Positions 33,643-41,904 of a stretch of 64,000 nucleotides of DNA are shown in pieces. The stretch comes from JBFMFB01 sp040752115 (GTDB lineage Bacteria > Pseudomonadota > Gammaproteobacteria > Burkholderiales > Sulfuricellaceae): the NCBI GenBank assembly GCA_040752115.1, contig JBFMFB010000005.1:1-64000 (forward strand), written 5' to 3'. Positions within the stretch are counted from its first letter, which is position 1. Every line of letters starts with the position of its first letter. The translations under genes were made by a program, and so were the position numbers. The notes under the pieces are model-generated. The model made no database searches. It saw only the letters and a program-made list of their open reading frames with translations, and had not been told where the DNA came from.

Positions 33643-34546
33643 CCCTTACTTTGCGCAGGTCCGGCTGCTAGTGGCCGTGCTGCCGATTGTCGCCAGGGAG
33701 CGATGTTTTGCGCTCAAGGGCGGGACGGCGATCAACCTGTTTGTGCGCGACATGCCGCGCTTGTCGGTGGATATCGATCTTGCATTTGTGCCGCTTGGCG
33801 ACCGTGCATCGGCGCTGGAAGAGATCGATGCTGCGCTTGGCAGGATAAGCGAAGCGCTCGGGGGCCGACCGTATGGCTACCGCGTGAGTATTGGAAAGCG
33901 CCAGGACGGCAGTGTTTACGGGTTGCTGGTATCGGATCGTGCAGCGGAAATCAAGATTGAGGTGTCGCCGGTGTTGCGCGGCTCGGTGTATCCGGAGTCG
34001 ATGAGACGAATCGTGGATCACGCGGAAGCAGGGTTTGGTTTTGCCGAGGTGCCTGTCGTTTCGTTTGCCGACCTGTATGCAGGTAAGATCGTAGCGGCGC
34101 TGGATCGCCAGCACCCGCGTGACCTGTTCGACGTGAAGCTGCTCCTGGCCGAGGAAGGGATCAGCGACGAGCTGTTCCGCGCATTCCTGGTGTATTTGAT
34201 AAGCCACGACGGTTCCATCGCGCGAGTCCTTAATCCCACGCGCAGGCCGCTGGTGGATTTGTTCGAAAGGCAATTTGCGGGGATGACGGTTGAAGCCGTG
34301 ACGGTCGACGAATTGGATCAGGCGCGTACCGATCTGATCGCAGCCCTGCACCAGCGGCTTGGTGAAAGCGAGAAGGCATTCCTGATGTCCTTCAAGCGTG
34401 GTGAGCCGAGTTGGGATTTGCTTGGGGTTGCGCATGCGGCGGATTTGCCGGCGGTGCGCTGGAAGCTGCAAAACCTTGCCCAGATGTCAGCAGACAAGCA
34501 TCGTGAGGCGCTGGACAATCTGGAACGTGTATTGGGAAACATCTAG
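33626..34546 (+). CDS. AbiEii-family nucleotidyltransferase toxin
   Basis: A 306-residue GTP-binding-type nucleotidyltransferase toxin of the AbiEii/AbiGii family. Motif I is FALKGGTAINLF with SVDIDLAFV (residues 28-53: GG, then the DxD metal pair). Motif II contains KIEVSPV. Motif III is YAGKIVAALDRQHPRDLFDVKLLL (location around 150-173), with the family's key Lys and DLFD. All appear intact. AbiEii toxins cause reversible growth arrest and abort phage infection. The ATG at 33626 overlaps the abiEi end; hsdM follows its stop by six bases. Confidence 0.88.
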   Translation: MITPDNPYFAQVRLLVAVLPIVARERCFALKGGTAINLFVRDMPRLSVDIDLAFVPLGDRASALEEIDAALGRISEALGGRPYGYRVSIGKRQDGSVYGLLVSDRAAEIKIEVSPVLRGSVYPESMRRIVDHAEAGFGFAEVPVVSFADLYAGKIVAALDRQHPRDLFDVKLLLAEEGISDELFRAFLVYLISHDGSIARVLNPTRRPLVDLFERQFAGMTVEAVTVDELDQARTDLIAALHQRLGESEKAFLMSFKRGEPSWDLLGVAHAADLPAVRWKLQNLAQMSADKHREALDNLERVLGNI

Positions 34547-34552
34547 AAAAAA

Positions 34553-36136
34553 ATGAACACAGCCACCATCGTCCAAAAACTCTGGAACTACTGCAATGTC
34601 CTGCGCGACGACGGGATGTCGTATGGCGACTACGTCGAACAGCTGACGTATTTACTGTTCCTCAAGATGGCCGACGAACGCACCAAGGCGCCCTATAAAC
34701 AGGAAAGCCCGGTGCCCAAGAAGTGGTCTTGGCCGGAGCTGATCAAGAAAGACGGCGACGAGTTGTTCGACCACTACCGCCACACCCTTGAGGCGCTGGG
34801 CAACCAGAAGGGCTTGCTCGGGCTGATCTTCAACAAGTCGCAGAACAAGTTCCAGGACCCGGCCAAGCTGCGGCGGCTGGTGGTCGATCTCATCGACAGG
34901 GAACAATGGGTGTCGATGAGCGCCGACGTGAAGGGCGATGCCTACGAGGGCCTGCTGGAGAAGAACGCGCAGGACACCAAGTCCGGCGCCGGCCAGTACT
35001 TCACCCCGCGTCCGCTGATTCAGGCCATCGTGGATGCGATGGCGCCCAGGCCAGGCGAGACCGTGTGCGACCCGGCGTGCGGCACAGGCGGTTTTCTGCT
35101 TGCGGCGCACGATTATGTGGTGAAGCACAACCCGCATCTCACCAAGGACCAGCGCAAGAAGCTCAAGGAGGAAACCTTCAAGGGCTGGGAGCTGGTGCAG
35201 GCCACCGCGCGGCTGTGCGCCATGAACATGCTGCTGCACGGCATCGGCAATCAAGATGACGAGCGTATTGAAGTTAAAGATGCGCTGGCCGCCGACCCAG
35301 GCGACCGCTTCGACCTGGTGCTCACCAATCCGCCCTTCGGCAAGAAAAGCAGCACCACCATCGTGGGCGAGGAGGGCAAGGTGAGCCGCGAGCGCGACAT
35401 CGTTGAGCGCGGAGACTTCTGGACCACCACCTCGAACAAGCAGCTCAACTTCGTGCAGCACGTCAAAACCCTCTTGAAACAGAACGGCCGCGCCGCGGTG
35501 GTGGTGCCGGACAACGTGCTGTTCGAAGGCGGTGCCGGCGAAACGATACGCAGGAAATTGCTACAGGAGTGCGATGTCCACACCCTGCTGCGCCTGCCCA
35601 CCGGCTTGTTCTACGCCCAGGGCGTGAAGGCGAACGTGCTGTTCTTCGACAAGAAGCCCGCCTCCGAGACCCCGTGGACCAAGAGGCTGTGGATCTACGA
35701 TCTGCGCACCAACATGCACTTTACGCTCAAGACCAATCCTTTGAAGCGCGAGGACCTGGACGAATTTGTGCAGTGCTATTTCGGCAGGAATGCCCCGGAG
35801 GGGAATCCCCCTCAGCCCCCCTTTGACAAGGGGGGAGCAAGTCGGCACGAGCGCAGGGCGACGTGGTACGACGAGGCGGCCGGCCCCTCTCCCCAAAGGG
35901 GCGAGGGGGGCAATGGAAGGTGGCGTGCCTACGACTACGACGAACTCATCAGCCGCGACAAGGCCAGCCTGGACATTTTCTGGCTGAAGGACGAATCGCT
36001 GTCGGAGTCCGACAATCTGCCCGCGCCGGAGGTGATCGCCGCCGAGATCGTCGAGGACCTCGAAGCGGCGCTGGAGCAGTTCCGGGAAATCGTTGCCGAT
36101 ATGGGCGCCGGAGAATTGGATACGGCCGGGCACTAA
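34553..36136 (+). CDS. hsdM: type I DNA methyltransferase subunit HsdM
   Basis: This N6-adenine methyltransferase acts with HsdS to protect host DNA. The 527-residue protein has the N-terminal helical domain (1-150), the AdoMet motif CDPACGTGGF (about residue 178) and the catalytic NPPFGKKSS (about 262). A spacer near residue 420-455 is made of two palindromic repeats read in frame (NPPQPPFDKGG and SPQRGEGG). It looks complete and is the only intact hsdM here. Two truncated relatives lie upstream. It is unusually far from hsdS, so its expression may depend on promoters inside the cargo modules. Confidence 0.92.
   Translation: MNTATIVQKLWNYCNVLRDDGMSYGDYVEQLTYLLFLKMADERTKAPYKQESPVPKKWSWPELIKKDGDELFDHYRHTLEALGNQKGLLGLIFNKSQNKFQDPAKLRRLVVDLIDREQWVSMSADVKGDAYEGLLEKNAQDTKSGAGQYFTPRPLIQAIVDAMAPRPGETVCDPACGTGGFLLAAHDYVVKHNPHLTKDQRKKLKEETFKGWELVQATARLCAMNMLLHGIGNQDDERIEVKDALAADPGDRFDLVLTNPPFGKKSSTTIVGEEGKVSRERDIVERGDFWTTTSNKQLNFVQHVKTLLKQNGRAAVVVPDNVLFEGGAGETIRRKLLQECDVHTLLRLPTGLFYAQGVKANVLFFDKKPASETPWTKRLWIYDLRTNMHFTLKTNPLKREDLDEFVQCYFGRNAPEGNPPQPPFDKGGASRHERRATWYDEAAGPSPQRGEGGNGRWRAYDYDELISRDKASLDIFWLKDESLSESDNLPAPEVIAAEIVEDLEAALEQFREIVADMGAGELDTAGH
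35806..35912. repeat. two palindromic repeats read in frame inside hsdM
   Basis: CCCCCCTT, TGAC, AAGGGGGG form a perfect eight-pair stem (35816-35835). CCCCTCTCCCC, AAA, GGGGCGAGGGG form a second stem (35884-35908). The first encodes PPFDKGG, in the same frame as the PPLEKGG of the hsdR copy. Confidence 0.8.
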
Positions 36137-36215
36137 CCCGGGGCGGCATGTTCAACGGCGCAGGATAGGGCGCGTTCGTTTTTTGCAGAACCGAAAATCA
36201 AGAGAGGACATAGCC

Positions 36216-37307
36216 ATGAATGCTGACGTCAATATTTTTTCCCCGATCCAGCTTGGCCCCTACACGCTGCCGAACCGCATGGCGATGGCGCCGATGACGC
36301 GCAACCGCGCCGGGGAGGGCAACGTGCCGCAGCCGCTCAACGCGGAATATTACGCGCAGCGGGCGAGCGCGGGGCTGATCATCAGCGAGGCGTCGCAGGT
36401 TTCGCCGCAGGGGGTGGGCTATCCCGCCACACCGGGCATCCACAGCGCGGAGCAGGTCGCGGGCTGGAAGCTCGTCACCGACGCAGTGCACGCCAAGGGC
36501 GGGCGGATCTTCCTGCAACTGTGGCACGTCGGGCGAATCTCGCATCCTTCGCTCCAGCCTAATGGCGCATTGCCGGTGGCGCCCTCGGCGATCAAGCCGG
36601 CCGGCGAGGCGGTCACTTACCAGGGCATGCAGCCGTACCAGACGCCGCGCGCGCTCGAACTCGCGGAGATTGCCGGCATCATCGAGCAGTACCGCAGCGG
36701 CGCAAAGAACGCGCTCGCCGCCGGCTTCGACGGGGTGGAAATCCATGGCGCGAACGGCTATCTGCTCGACCAGTTCCTGCGCGACGGCTCCAATCACCGC
36801 ACCGACGCCTACGGCGGATCGGTGGCAAACCGGGCGCGGCTGATGCTCGAAGTCACCGAGGCCGTGTGCGGGGTGTGGGGCGCGGACCGCGTCGGCATCC
36901 GGCTTTCGCCGCTGCAGCCGTTCAATGACATGCGCGATTCCAACCCGGAGGCGACATTCAGCCATGCGGTGGAGCAACTCAACCGCTTCGGCCTGGCCTA
37001 CCTGCACATCACCGAAATGGGCAAGGAATCCCCCGGTGCGGCGGGCCCTGCGTTCGACCTCAAGGTGCTGCGCAAGATATGGAAAGGCGTGTACATGACC
37101 AACGGCGGCTACGATCTCGCGCGCGCCAACGCCGCGCTCGCCAAGGACGAGGCGGATATGGTGGCGTTCGGCGTGCCGTTTCTCGCCAATCCCGATCTGC
37201 CGGTGCGCTTCGCCAAGGGCGCGCCGCTCAATGCGCCCGACCCGGCGACGTTTTATGGCGGCAGCGAGAAGGGCTACATCGATTATCCGTTTCTCGACGT
37301 CCGCTAG
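36216..37307 (+). CDS. alkene reductase / NADH:flavin oxidoreductase, Old Yellow Enzyme family
   Basis: This FMN-dependent cytoplasmic enzyme reduces activated C=C bonds and nitro compounds using NAD(P)H. The 363-residue protein has the OYE start (IFSPIQLGPYTLPNRMAMAPMTRNRA, location 7-32), WHVGRISHP, the catalytic His/Asn in EIHGANGYLLDQFLRD (about 175-190), RTDAYGGS and the phosphate-binding end MTNGGYD. It resembles NemA. A start at 36216 is supported by AGAGAGG upstream. It is the first core gene after the island. Its stop lies at the edge of a MITE-like element. Confidence 0.93.
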   Translation: MNADVNIFSPIQLGPYTLPNRMAMAPMTRNRAGEGNVPQPLNAEYYAQRASAGLIISEASQVSPQGVGYPATPGIHSAEQVAGWKLVTDAVHAKGGRIFLQLWHVGRISHPSLQPNGALPVAPSAIKPAGEAVTYQGMQPYQTPRALELAEIAGIIEQYRSGAKNALAAGFDGVEIHGANGYLLDQFLRDGSNHRTDAYGGSVANRARLMLEVTEAVCGVWGADRVGIRLSPLQPFNDMRDSNPEATFSHAVEQLNRFGLAYLHITEMGKESPGAAGPAFDLKVLRKIWKGVYMTNGGYDLARANAALAKDEADMVAFGVPFLANPDLPVRFAKGAPLNAPDPATFYGGSEKGYIDYPFLDVR

Positions 37308-37449
37308 GAAGCTCTGAAAAAGTGGCTGCGCGGGCGAATCGCTGCGTTGCGCGGTGCTCGCTCCCTCACCTATCTCATTGATATGTCTCGGTCGCTGTGC
37401 GCCGGGCGCCTTGCGCTTCATCCCGCTCGCGCACTTTTTCAGAGCTTCC
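37307..37449. mobile_element. 143-bp MITE-like element with 18-bp perfect terminal inverted repeats
   Basis: GGAAGCTCTGAAAAAGTG at 37307-37324 and its exact inverse CACTTTTTCAGAGCTTCC at 37432-37449 bound an interior with no gene. It starts on the last base of the OYE stop codon. The remaining 37450-37538 shows nothing recognisable. Confidence 0.7.
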
Positions 37450-37538
37450 CTAAGTTCGTATCCCGCAGCGTGCAAGGTACGGATTTTTTGGTTTCAGCCG
37501 GTACCAGCCGCCGGTATTGGAAAGCGACCGGGTGAGCG

Positions 37539-38606
37539 CTACGTTTTTTTTACCGAGACTTCAATCGTGTGGATGCCTTTGGCCCCATCGGGAAAGCTGC
37601 GCGTCAGCCGGGCGAGCAGCGGCGGCGATTCCTGGATTTTTCCCGCCTTGTCGATGCCGCGCACCTTGAGGGTGAAGTTTCCTTCCCTGGCCGGCGTCCA
37701 GTCGAAGCGCCACAGGGTCCAGGCCCAGTTGGAGAGTGGCGGCTTGATCTCGGCGTTCTGCCAGGTTTTGCCGTTATCCAGAGAGACTTGAACCTGGCTG
37801 ATGCCGTGCCTGCCGGCAAACGCGATGCCGCCGACGACGTAATGCCCGAGCGGGATGGTCTTGCCGTCCATGGGCATCAGGATCTGCGATTTGATGGGAA
37901 TGACCGCCTCGTCCGACCACCCCCGTTTCTCCCAGTAGCCTTTGAAATCGTGGTTGACCAGTTCAATCCTGGAGAGCCATTTCACGTTTTTCATGCCGTA
38001 GATGCCAGGGACGATGGCGCGCACGGGAAAGCCGTGGATGCGGGGCAGCGGCTCGCCGTTCATGCGGAAGGCGAGGAACACGTCGCCGGAGGTGGCGAGC
38101 GCATAGGGAATGCTGTCGCTGTAGCCGTCTTCGGCATAGAAGGCGGCCTTGACCAGCCCCGGTCTTGGCCTGGCTTTTTCCAGGAGCTTCCTGAGCGACA
38201 CTCCTTCCCAATAAGCGTTGCCGATGGCATCGCCGCCGACCGGGTTGCCGATGCATTCCAGCGTGACATACTCGGCCTTGTCCTTCATCGCCTCCAGTTC
38301 GTTCAGGGTGAGCGTATAAGGGTTATCGACCGAGCCCTCGATGCGCAGGCGGTATCTGGTGGGGTCGATTTCTGGAATCTTCGAGGAATAGGTGGTGACG
38401 TAAAATTCTTCGTTTGGAGTAACTTCTTTGGCGGCAAAGCCTTTGAAGTTGACCGTGCCTTTCATGGAAAGATCATGGCTTCGGCCCTCCTCGGCCGCTT
38501 CAGCCCGTCGATAAATCCCACCCAGAACGGAAACCCCGAAGCCGAGGCCGAGCGTTCCCGTGCCGAGTTTATGCAGAAAATCTCTTCTTCCCGGTATGCG
38601 TTTCAT
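37539..38606 (-). CDS. exported molybdopterin oxidoreductase, sulfite oxidase family
   Basis: A periplasmic molybdenum enzyme of 355 residues with a Tat signal (RRDFLHKLG, then a hydrophobic stretch). The molybdenum-binding cysteine is in TLECIGNPVGGDAIGNAYW (about residue 148). The C-terminal third is the Ig-like Mo-co dimerisation domain (SLDNGKTW, WTLWRFDW). It could oxidise sulfite, as in sulfur oxidisers, or be a SoxC-like or MsrP-like relative; no haem partner gene is beside it. GGAGG precedes the ATG at 38606. An in-frame extension to 38918 lacks any family sequence. Confidence 0.85.
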   Translation of the reverse strand: MKRIPGRRDFLHKLGTGTLGLGFGVSVLGGIYRRAEAAEEGRSHDLSMKGTVNFKGFAAKEVTPNEEFYVTTYSSKIPEIDPTRYRLRIEGSVDNPYTLTLNELEAMKDKAEYVTLECIGNPVGGDAIGNAYWEGVSLRKLLEKARPRPGLVKAAFYAEDGYSDSIPYALATSGDVFLAFRMNGEPLPRIHGFPVRAIVPGIYGMKNVKWLSRIELVNHDFKGYWEKRGWSDEAVIPIKSQILMPMDGKTIPLGHYVVGGIAFAGRHGISQVQVSLDNGKTWQNAEIKPPLSNWAWTLWRFDWTPAREGNFTLKVRGIDKAGKIQESPPLLARLTRSFPDGAKGIHTIEVSVKKT

Positions 38607-38731
38607 GGCTGCGACCTCCTGCAAAAGAAGCGGCCGGCAATGGAGCCGGGCCGGCTTGGTTGATTGCGGTGTCAACAGCATAGACCGTCGACCCGATGGG
38701 TTTGTTTCTGGCCTGGGAGCCTGTCCCCGCT

Positions 38732-39580
38732 TTATTTCGATTCGCTCCCGCTGCCGCGGCGGTTGAGCGGGTAACTGCCCGTTTCCCCGGTAAACGGCAG
38801 CGCAAGCAGCCGCCCCAGGGTCAGCCGCGCCGGATCGCGGAACTGGCTCAGGCCGATGGTCATACCTTGGTGGCCGGCAGCGGGCTGGGCGCGATAGGTG
38901 CCGAGGAGCCGGTCCCACCAGGGCAGATTGAAGCCGAAATTGCTGTTGGTTTCGCGGGGCACGATGGAATGATGGACGCGGTGCATTTCCGGGGTAACCA
39001 CGAAAAGCCTCAGCCAGCGGTCAAGCCAGGCCCAAAGCTTGACGTTGCCGTGATTGAACAGGCTGGTGGCGTTCAGCAGGATTTCGAAAAGCACCACCGC
39101 AAGGACAGGGGCGCCGATCAGGGCGACTGCCGCCACCTTGATTCCCATGGAAAGTGCGATTTCGAGGGGGTGGAAGCGCACCCCGGTGGTGAAGTCGAAA
39201 TCCATGTCCGAATGGTGCGTCATGTGCAGCCGCCATAATGCGGGTATGGCGTGAAGCATGACGTGCTGCAGATAGATCACGAAATCCAGGACGATGACCG
39301 CCAAAACCGCCTCCAGCGGCGCCGACAGGTCGAGGTTGTTGAACAGCCCCCAGCCGTGCTGCCCGGCATGGATCGCCATGCCGAAAGCGGTGAGAGGAAG
39401 CAGCACGCGCTCGGCCAGTGTGCCCGCAACGACCATTCCAAAATTGGCGAACCAGCGCACACCTTTCGGCACAGAGAGAACGCGGCGCGGCGCGGTGATT
39501 TCCCACAGCGCCATCAGCGTCAGCACCGCGAGAAAACAGATGAACCGGATGGCAGGTTCATGTTCGAGGACGAAGTTCAT
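38732..39580 (-). CDS. sterol desaturase/fatty acid hydroxylase family membrane protein
   Basis: This di-iron membrane oxygenase family protein has 282 residues. The His clusters are in order: HVMLH (about residue 107), HMTHH (about 120) and HRVHH (about 200), with a late NLPWWDRLLGTY motif. Four or five hydrophobic helices precede and separate them. The family hydroxylates or desaturates lipids such as hopanoids, carotenoids and fatty acids; the substrate is unknown. It overlaps the glycosyltransferase gene upstream by four bases and may be the last gene of the arsenosugar operon. Confidence 0.85.
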   Translation of the reverse strand: MNFVLEHEPAIRFICFLAVLTLMALWEITAPRRVLSVPKGVRWFANFGMVVAGTLAERVLLPLTAFGMAIHAGQHGWGLFNNLDLSAPLEAVLAVIVLDFVIYLQHVMLHAIPALWRLHMTHHSDMDFDFTTGVRFHPLEIALSMGIKVAAVALIGAPVLAVVLFEILLNATSLFNHGNVKLWAWLDRWLRLFVVTPEMHRVHHSIVPRETNSNFGFNLPWWDRLLGTYRAQPAAGHQGMTIGLSQFRDPARLTLGRLLALPFTGETGSYPLNRRGSGSESK

Positions 39581-40212
39581 GCGGTTCCCATAGAGCTGCC
39601 GCGATTGGCCAGAAAGCGCGCCAGGTCCTCGGGGCGATCAATATCCCAGCGTTGCGGCAATTCATGCCAGCGCCAGTTCAGCGCCCGCAGACGGACGCGG
39701 GTTTCGCTCGCCACCTTCTCGCTGCTCCAGGTGACGCCGCTGAACACCTCCGGGGCGAAATGCCGCAACCCGAGCAGAACGTAGCCGCCATCCTCAGCGG
39801 GGCCGAGCACGGCATCGGCACCCTGCGCCAGAGCCGCTGCTGCCTCCTGCACATCGGCGCTGGTGAGGCTCGGACTATCCGAGCCGATCGTCACGGCACA
39901 GGAGGCGGCCGTAAGTGTCTGTTTGAACGCATGTGCCAGCCTGGCGCCCAGGTCGCCATCGGGTTGATCGCAAAGCTCGACTCCGAACTCTTTGGCGCAC
40001 TGACCAAAGAATGGATGCTCCGAAGAGGGCGCGCACCAAAGGTGCACCGGCCCTGCACCTGCTTGCAGCGCGGTTGTCAGGGATTGCAGCAGCAGACCTT
40101 CATGCAGCATCGCTGCGCCAACCGGACCCAGCATCGGGATCAGGCGCGTCTTGACCTCTCCCGGCACCGGCGCCCTGGCAAAAATCATGATGGGGCAGCT
40201 TATCGGCTTCAT
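39577..40212 (-). CDS. TIGR04282-type glycosyltransferase (arsenosugar cluster)
   Basis: A 211-residue GT-A-like protein (DUF2064 group) with MIFARAPVPGEVKTRLIP near the start, IGSDSPSL (about 105) and LGPAEDGGYVLLGL (about 130). It occurs with ArsS and a TIGR04283 enzyme in clusters proposed to build arsenosugars. The start at 40212 overlaps the previous gene's stop (ATGA). Its end overlaps the hydroxylase start. The exact sugar donor is unknown. Confidence 0.85.
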   Translation of the reverse strand: MKPISCPIMIFARAPVPGEVKTRLIPMLGPVGAAMLHEGLLLQSLTTALQAGAGPVHLWCAPSSEHPFFGQCAKEFGVELCDQPDGDLGARLAHAFKQTLTAASCAVTIGSDSPSLTSADVQEAAAALAQGADAVLGPAEDGGYVLLGLRHFAPEVFSGVTWSSEKVASETRVRLRALNWRWHELPQRWDIDRPEDLARFLANRGSSMGTA

Positions 40213-40898
40213 CGCCGTCCTTGTGCTTCGTAAACCCGGGCGAGCCGTGCGGGGTCTGCGCCTAGGGCAAATGCCAGTCGCAGACGCCACATGAGCAGGA
40301 TCGTCGCGGGGATTCCGTTTTGCTCCCAGCGGCGGCTGGAGGTGACAACTCTTTGCCGCAAGCACAGTGGCGGCTCAAAGCGCCTCAGCTTGATACTGAG
40401 GGCCACGTCCTCCATCAGCTCGATCTCCGGGAAACCGCCCACTGCGCCGAACAAGGGCTGCGACACAAACATGGCCTGGTCGCCGGTTGCGATGCCGGAA
40501 AAACGGGAACGCCGGTTGATCATGAACTCGACCGCCCGCAGCAGTAAATGGCTGCCGGAGAGCCGCACGTCAAAACGCCCCCAGCTTTTTCCATGCTGTT
40601 CCATGGCGTTGACGATGAGCCGGTCCGCTTCTTCCGGCAGCAGCGTGTCGGCATGCAGGAACAACAGCGTGTCCCCCGAAGCCTGTTGCGCGCCGGCATT
40701 CATCTGCCGTGCCCGGCCGCGCGGGGCGCAGATCAACCGATCGACCAGCGGTTTCGCCAACCCAGGACTTTCATCCACGCTGCCGCCATCCACTGCGATC
40801 ACCTCGTGCCCGGCCTCCCGCAAGGCTTGCAGGGGGAGCAAGGTTTGGGTGATCGCTGCTGCTTCGTTCAGCATGGGGATGATGACGGAAAGCTTCAC
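40209..40898 (-). CDS. TIGR04283-type glycosyltransferase (arsenosugar cluster)
   Basis: A 229-residue family 2 glycosyltransferase: LSVIIPMLNEA start, VIAVDGGSVDES (DxD-like donor site, about 37), GRARQMNAGA and FLHADT (about 82), with GDQAMFV and EIELMEDVALS further on. The motif set fits the second glycosyltransferase of arsenosugar clusters. It lies 27 bases after the arsS reading frame and is coupled to the next gene. If arsS is inactive, this gene may still act in another glycosylation. Confidence 0.87.
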   Translation of the reverse strand: MKLSVIIPMLNEAAAITQTLLPLQALREAGHEVIAVDGGSVDESPGLAKPLVDRLICAPRGRARQMNAGAQQASGDTLLFLHADTLLPEEADRLIVNAMEQHGKSWGRFDVRLSGSHLLLRAVEFMINRRSRFSGIATGDQAMFVSQPLFGAVGGFPEIELMEDVALSIKLRRFEPPLCLRQRVVTSSRRWEQNGIPATILLMWRLRLAFALGADPARLARVYEAQGRR

Positions 40899-40925
40899 CT
40901 CGGCGCCTTTCGCTGCCTGGATTCG

Positions 40926-41888
40926 TTATGTGAGAGCCCCGCCGCAGCTGCTGCCCTGTCCCGCAATGCAGGCGTAACAGTGGCCGCAGGTTGTGACAGG
41001 ATTCCCTTCCAGATTCATGTTCATCAGCTCGGCCAGATGAACGCGGGGTTTCCCGGAGACGAAAAGCGGCAGCCCCAGCATCTGGTTGAAGTCGCAGTCG
41101 TATGCATATCCTTGCCAATCCACGCTCAACAGCGACCGGCACATCACTGATTCCAGGTTCTCCGGATGCTGTAATTACTGCAGCAGCCGCATGTATGGCT
41201 GGAATTGCCCGGTCGACACCAGCATGCTGCCGAACCGGTTGATGGGCATGTTGGTCAGGGTATAAAGATGGTTAAAAACGACGCTGTGGTCTTCCTTCAT
41301 CCGGGTTTTGTAATCGGCTTCGAGCGCGGCTTGCGGGGGCGGAAGGGTGGCGCCGAGCGGGTTGTAAACCAGGTTCAGGCGCAGGCCGGAATCCGGCTGG
41401 CCGTAGCCGAGCCGGTTGAGCCGTTTCAAGCCGCGGATGCTGCGCTGAAACACGCCCTTGCTGCGTTGCCGATCCACGTTTTCTTCCAGGTAACAAGGCA
41501 GCGAAGCGATAATCTCCGCCTGCTGCGCGGCCAGAAATTCGGCGAGATCCTCCTGGCCGGGCTCCTCCAGGATGGTGAGGTTGCAGCGGTCCATAACCCG
41601 CACCCCCATGCCGCGCGCGGCCTGCACCAGATAGCGGAAGTGTGGATTGAGCTCCGGCGCGCCACCGGTGATATCGAGCGTGGCCACGCCTTTAGCCCGG
41701 ATGTAGTCGATCACCTGATCGACCGTGATACGTTCCATCATTTCGCTGCGGTTGGGGCCGGCATTGACGTGGCAGTGCACGCATTGCTGGTTGCAGCGGT
41801 AGCCGAGATTTACCTGTAGCGTTTCGAGGCCGGCGCGGCGGATGGGCGGAAAGTCGATATCTTTCAGCAGCGGCAGGGTGGCGCGCAT
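40926..41888 (-). pseudogene. arsS: arsenosugar biosynthesis radical SAM protein ArsS, split by an in-frame stop
   Basis: ArsS is a radical-SAM enzyme linking adenosyl carbon to dimethylarsenic. The N-terminal part has the radical-SAM cluster motif CNQQCVHCH (about residue 33) and DITGGAPELN. A TAA at 41175-41177 follows YMRLLQ. The same frame then continues with LQHPENLESVMCRSLLSVDW, DCDFNQMLGLP and the Cys-rich end CGHCYACIAGQGSSCGG, all expected in full-length ArsS. One nonsense change therefore removes the last quarter, including auxiliary cysteines. It is inactive unless the stop is a sequencing error or is read through. GAGG precedes the ATG at 41888. Confidence 0.85.
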
Positions 41889-41904
41889 CGGTTTTTTCCT
41901 CGTC

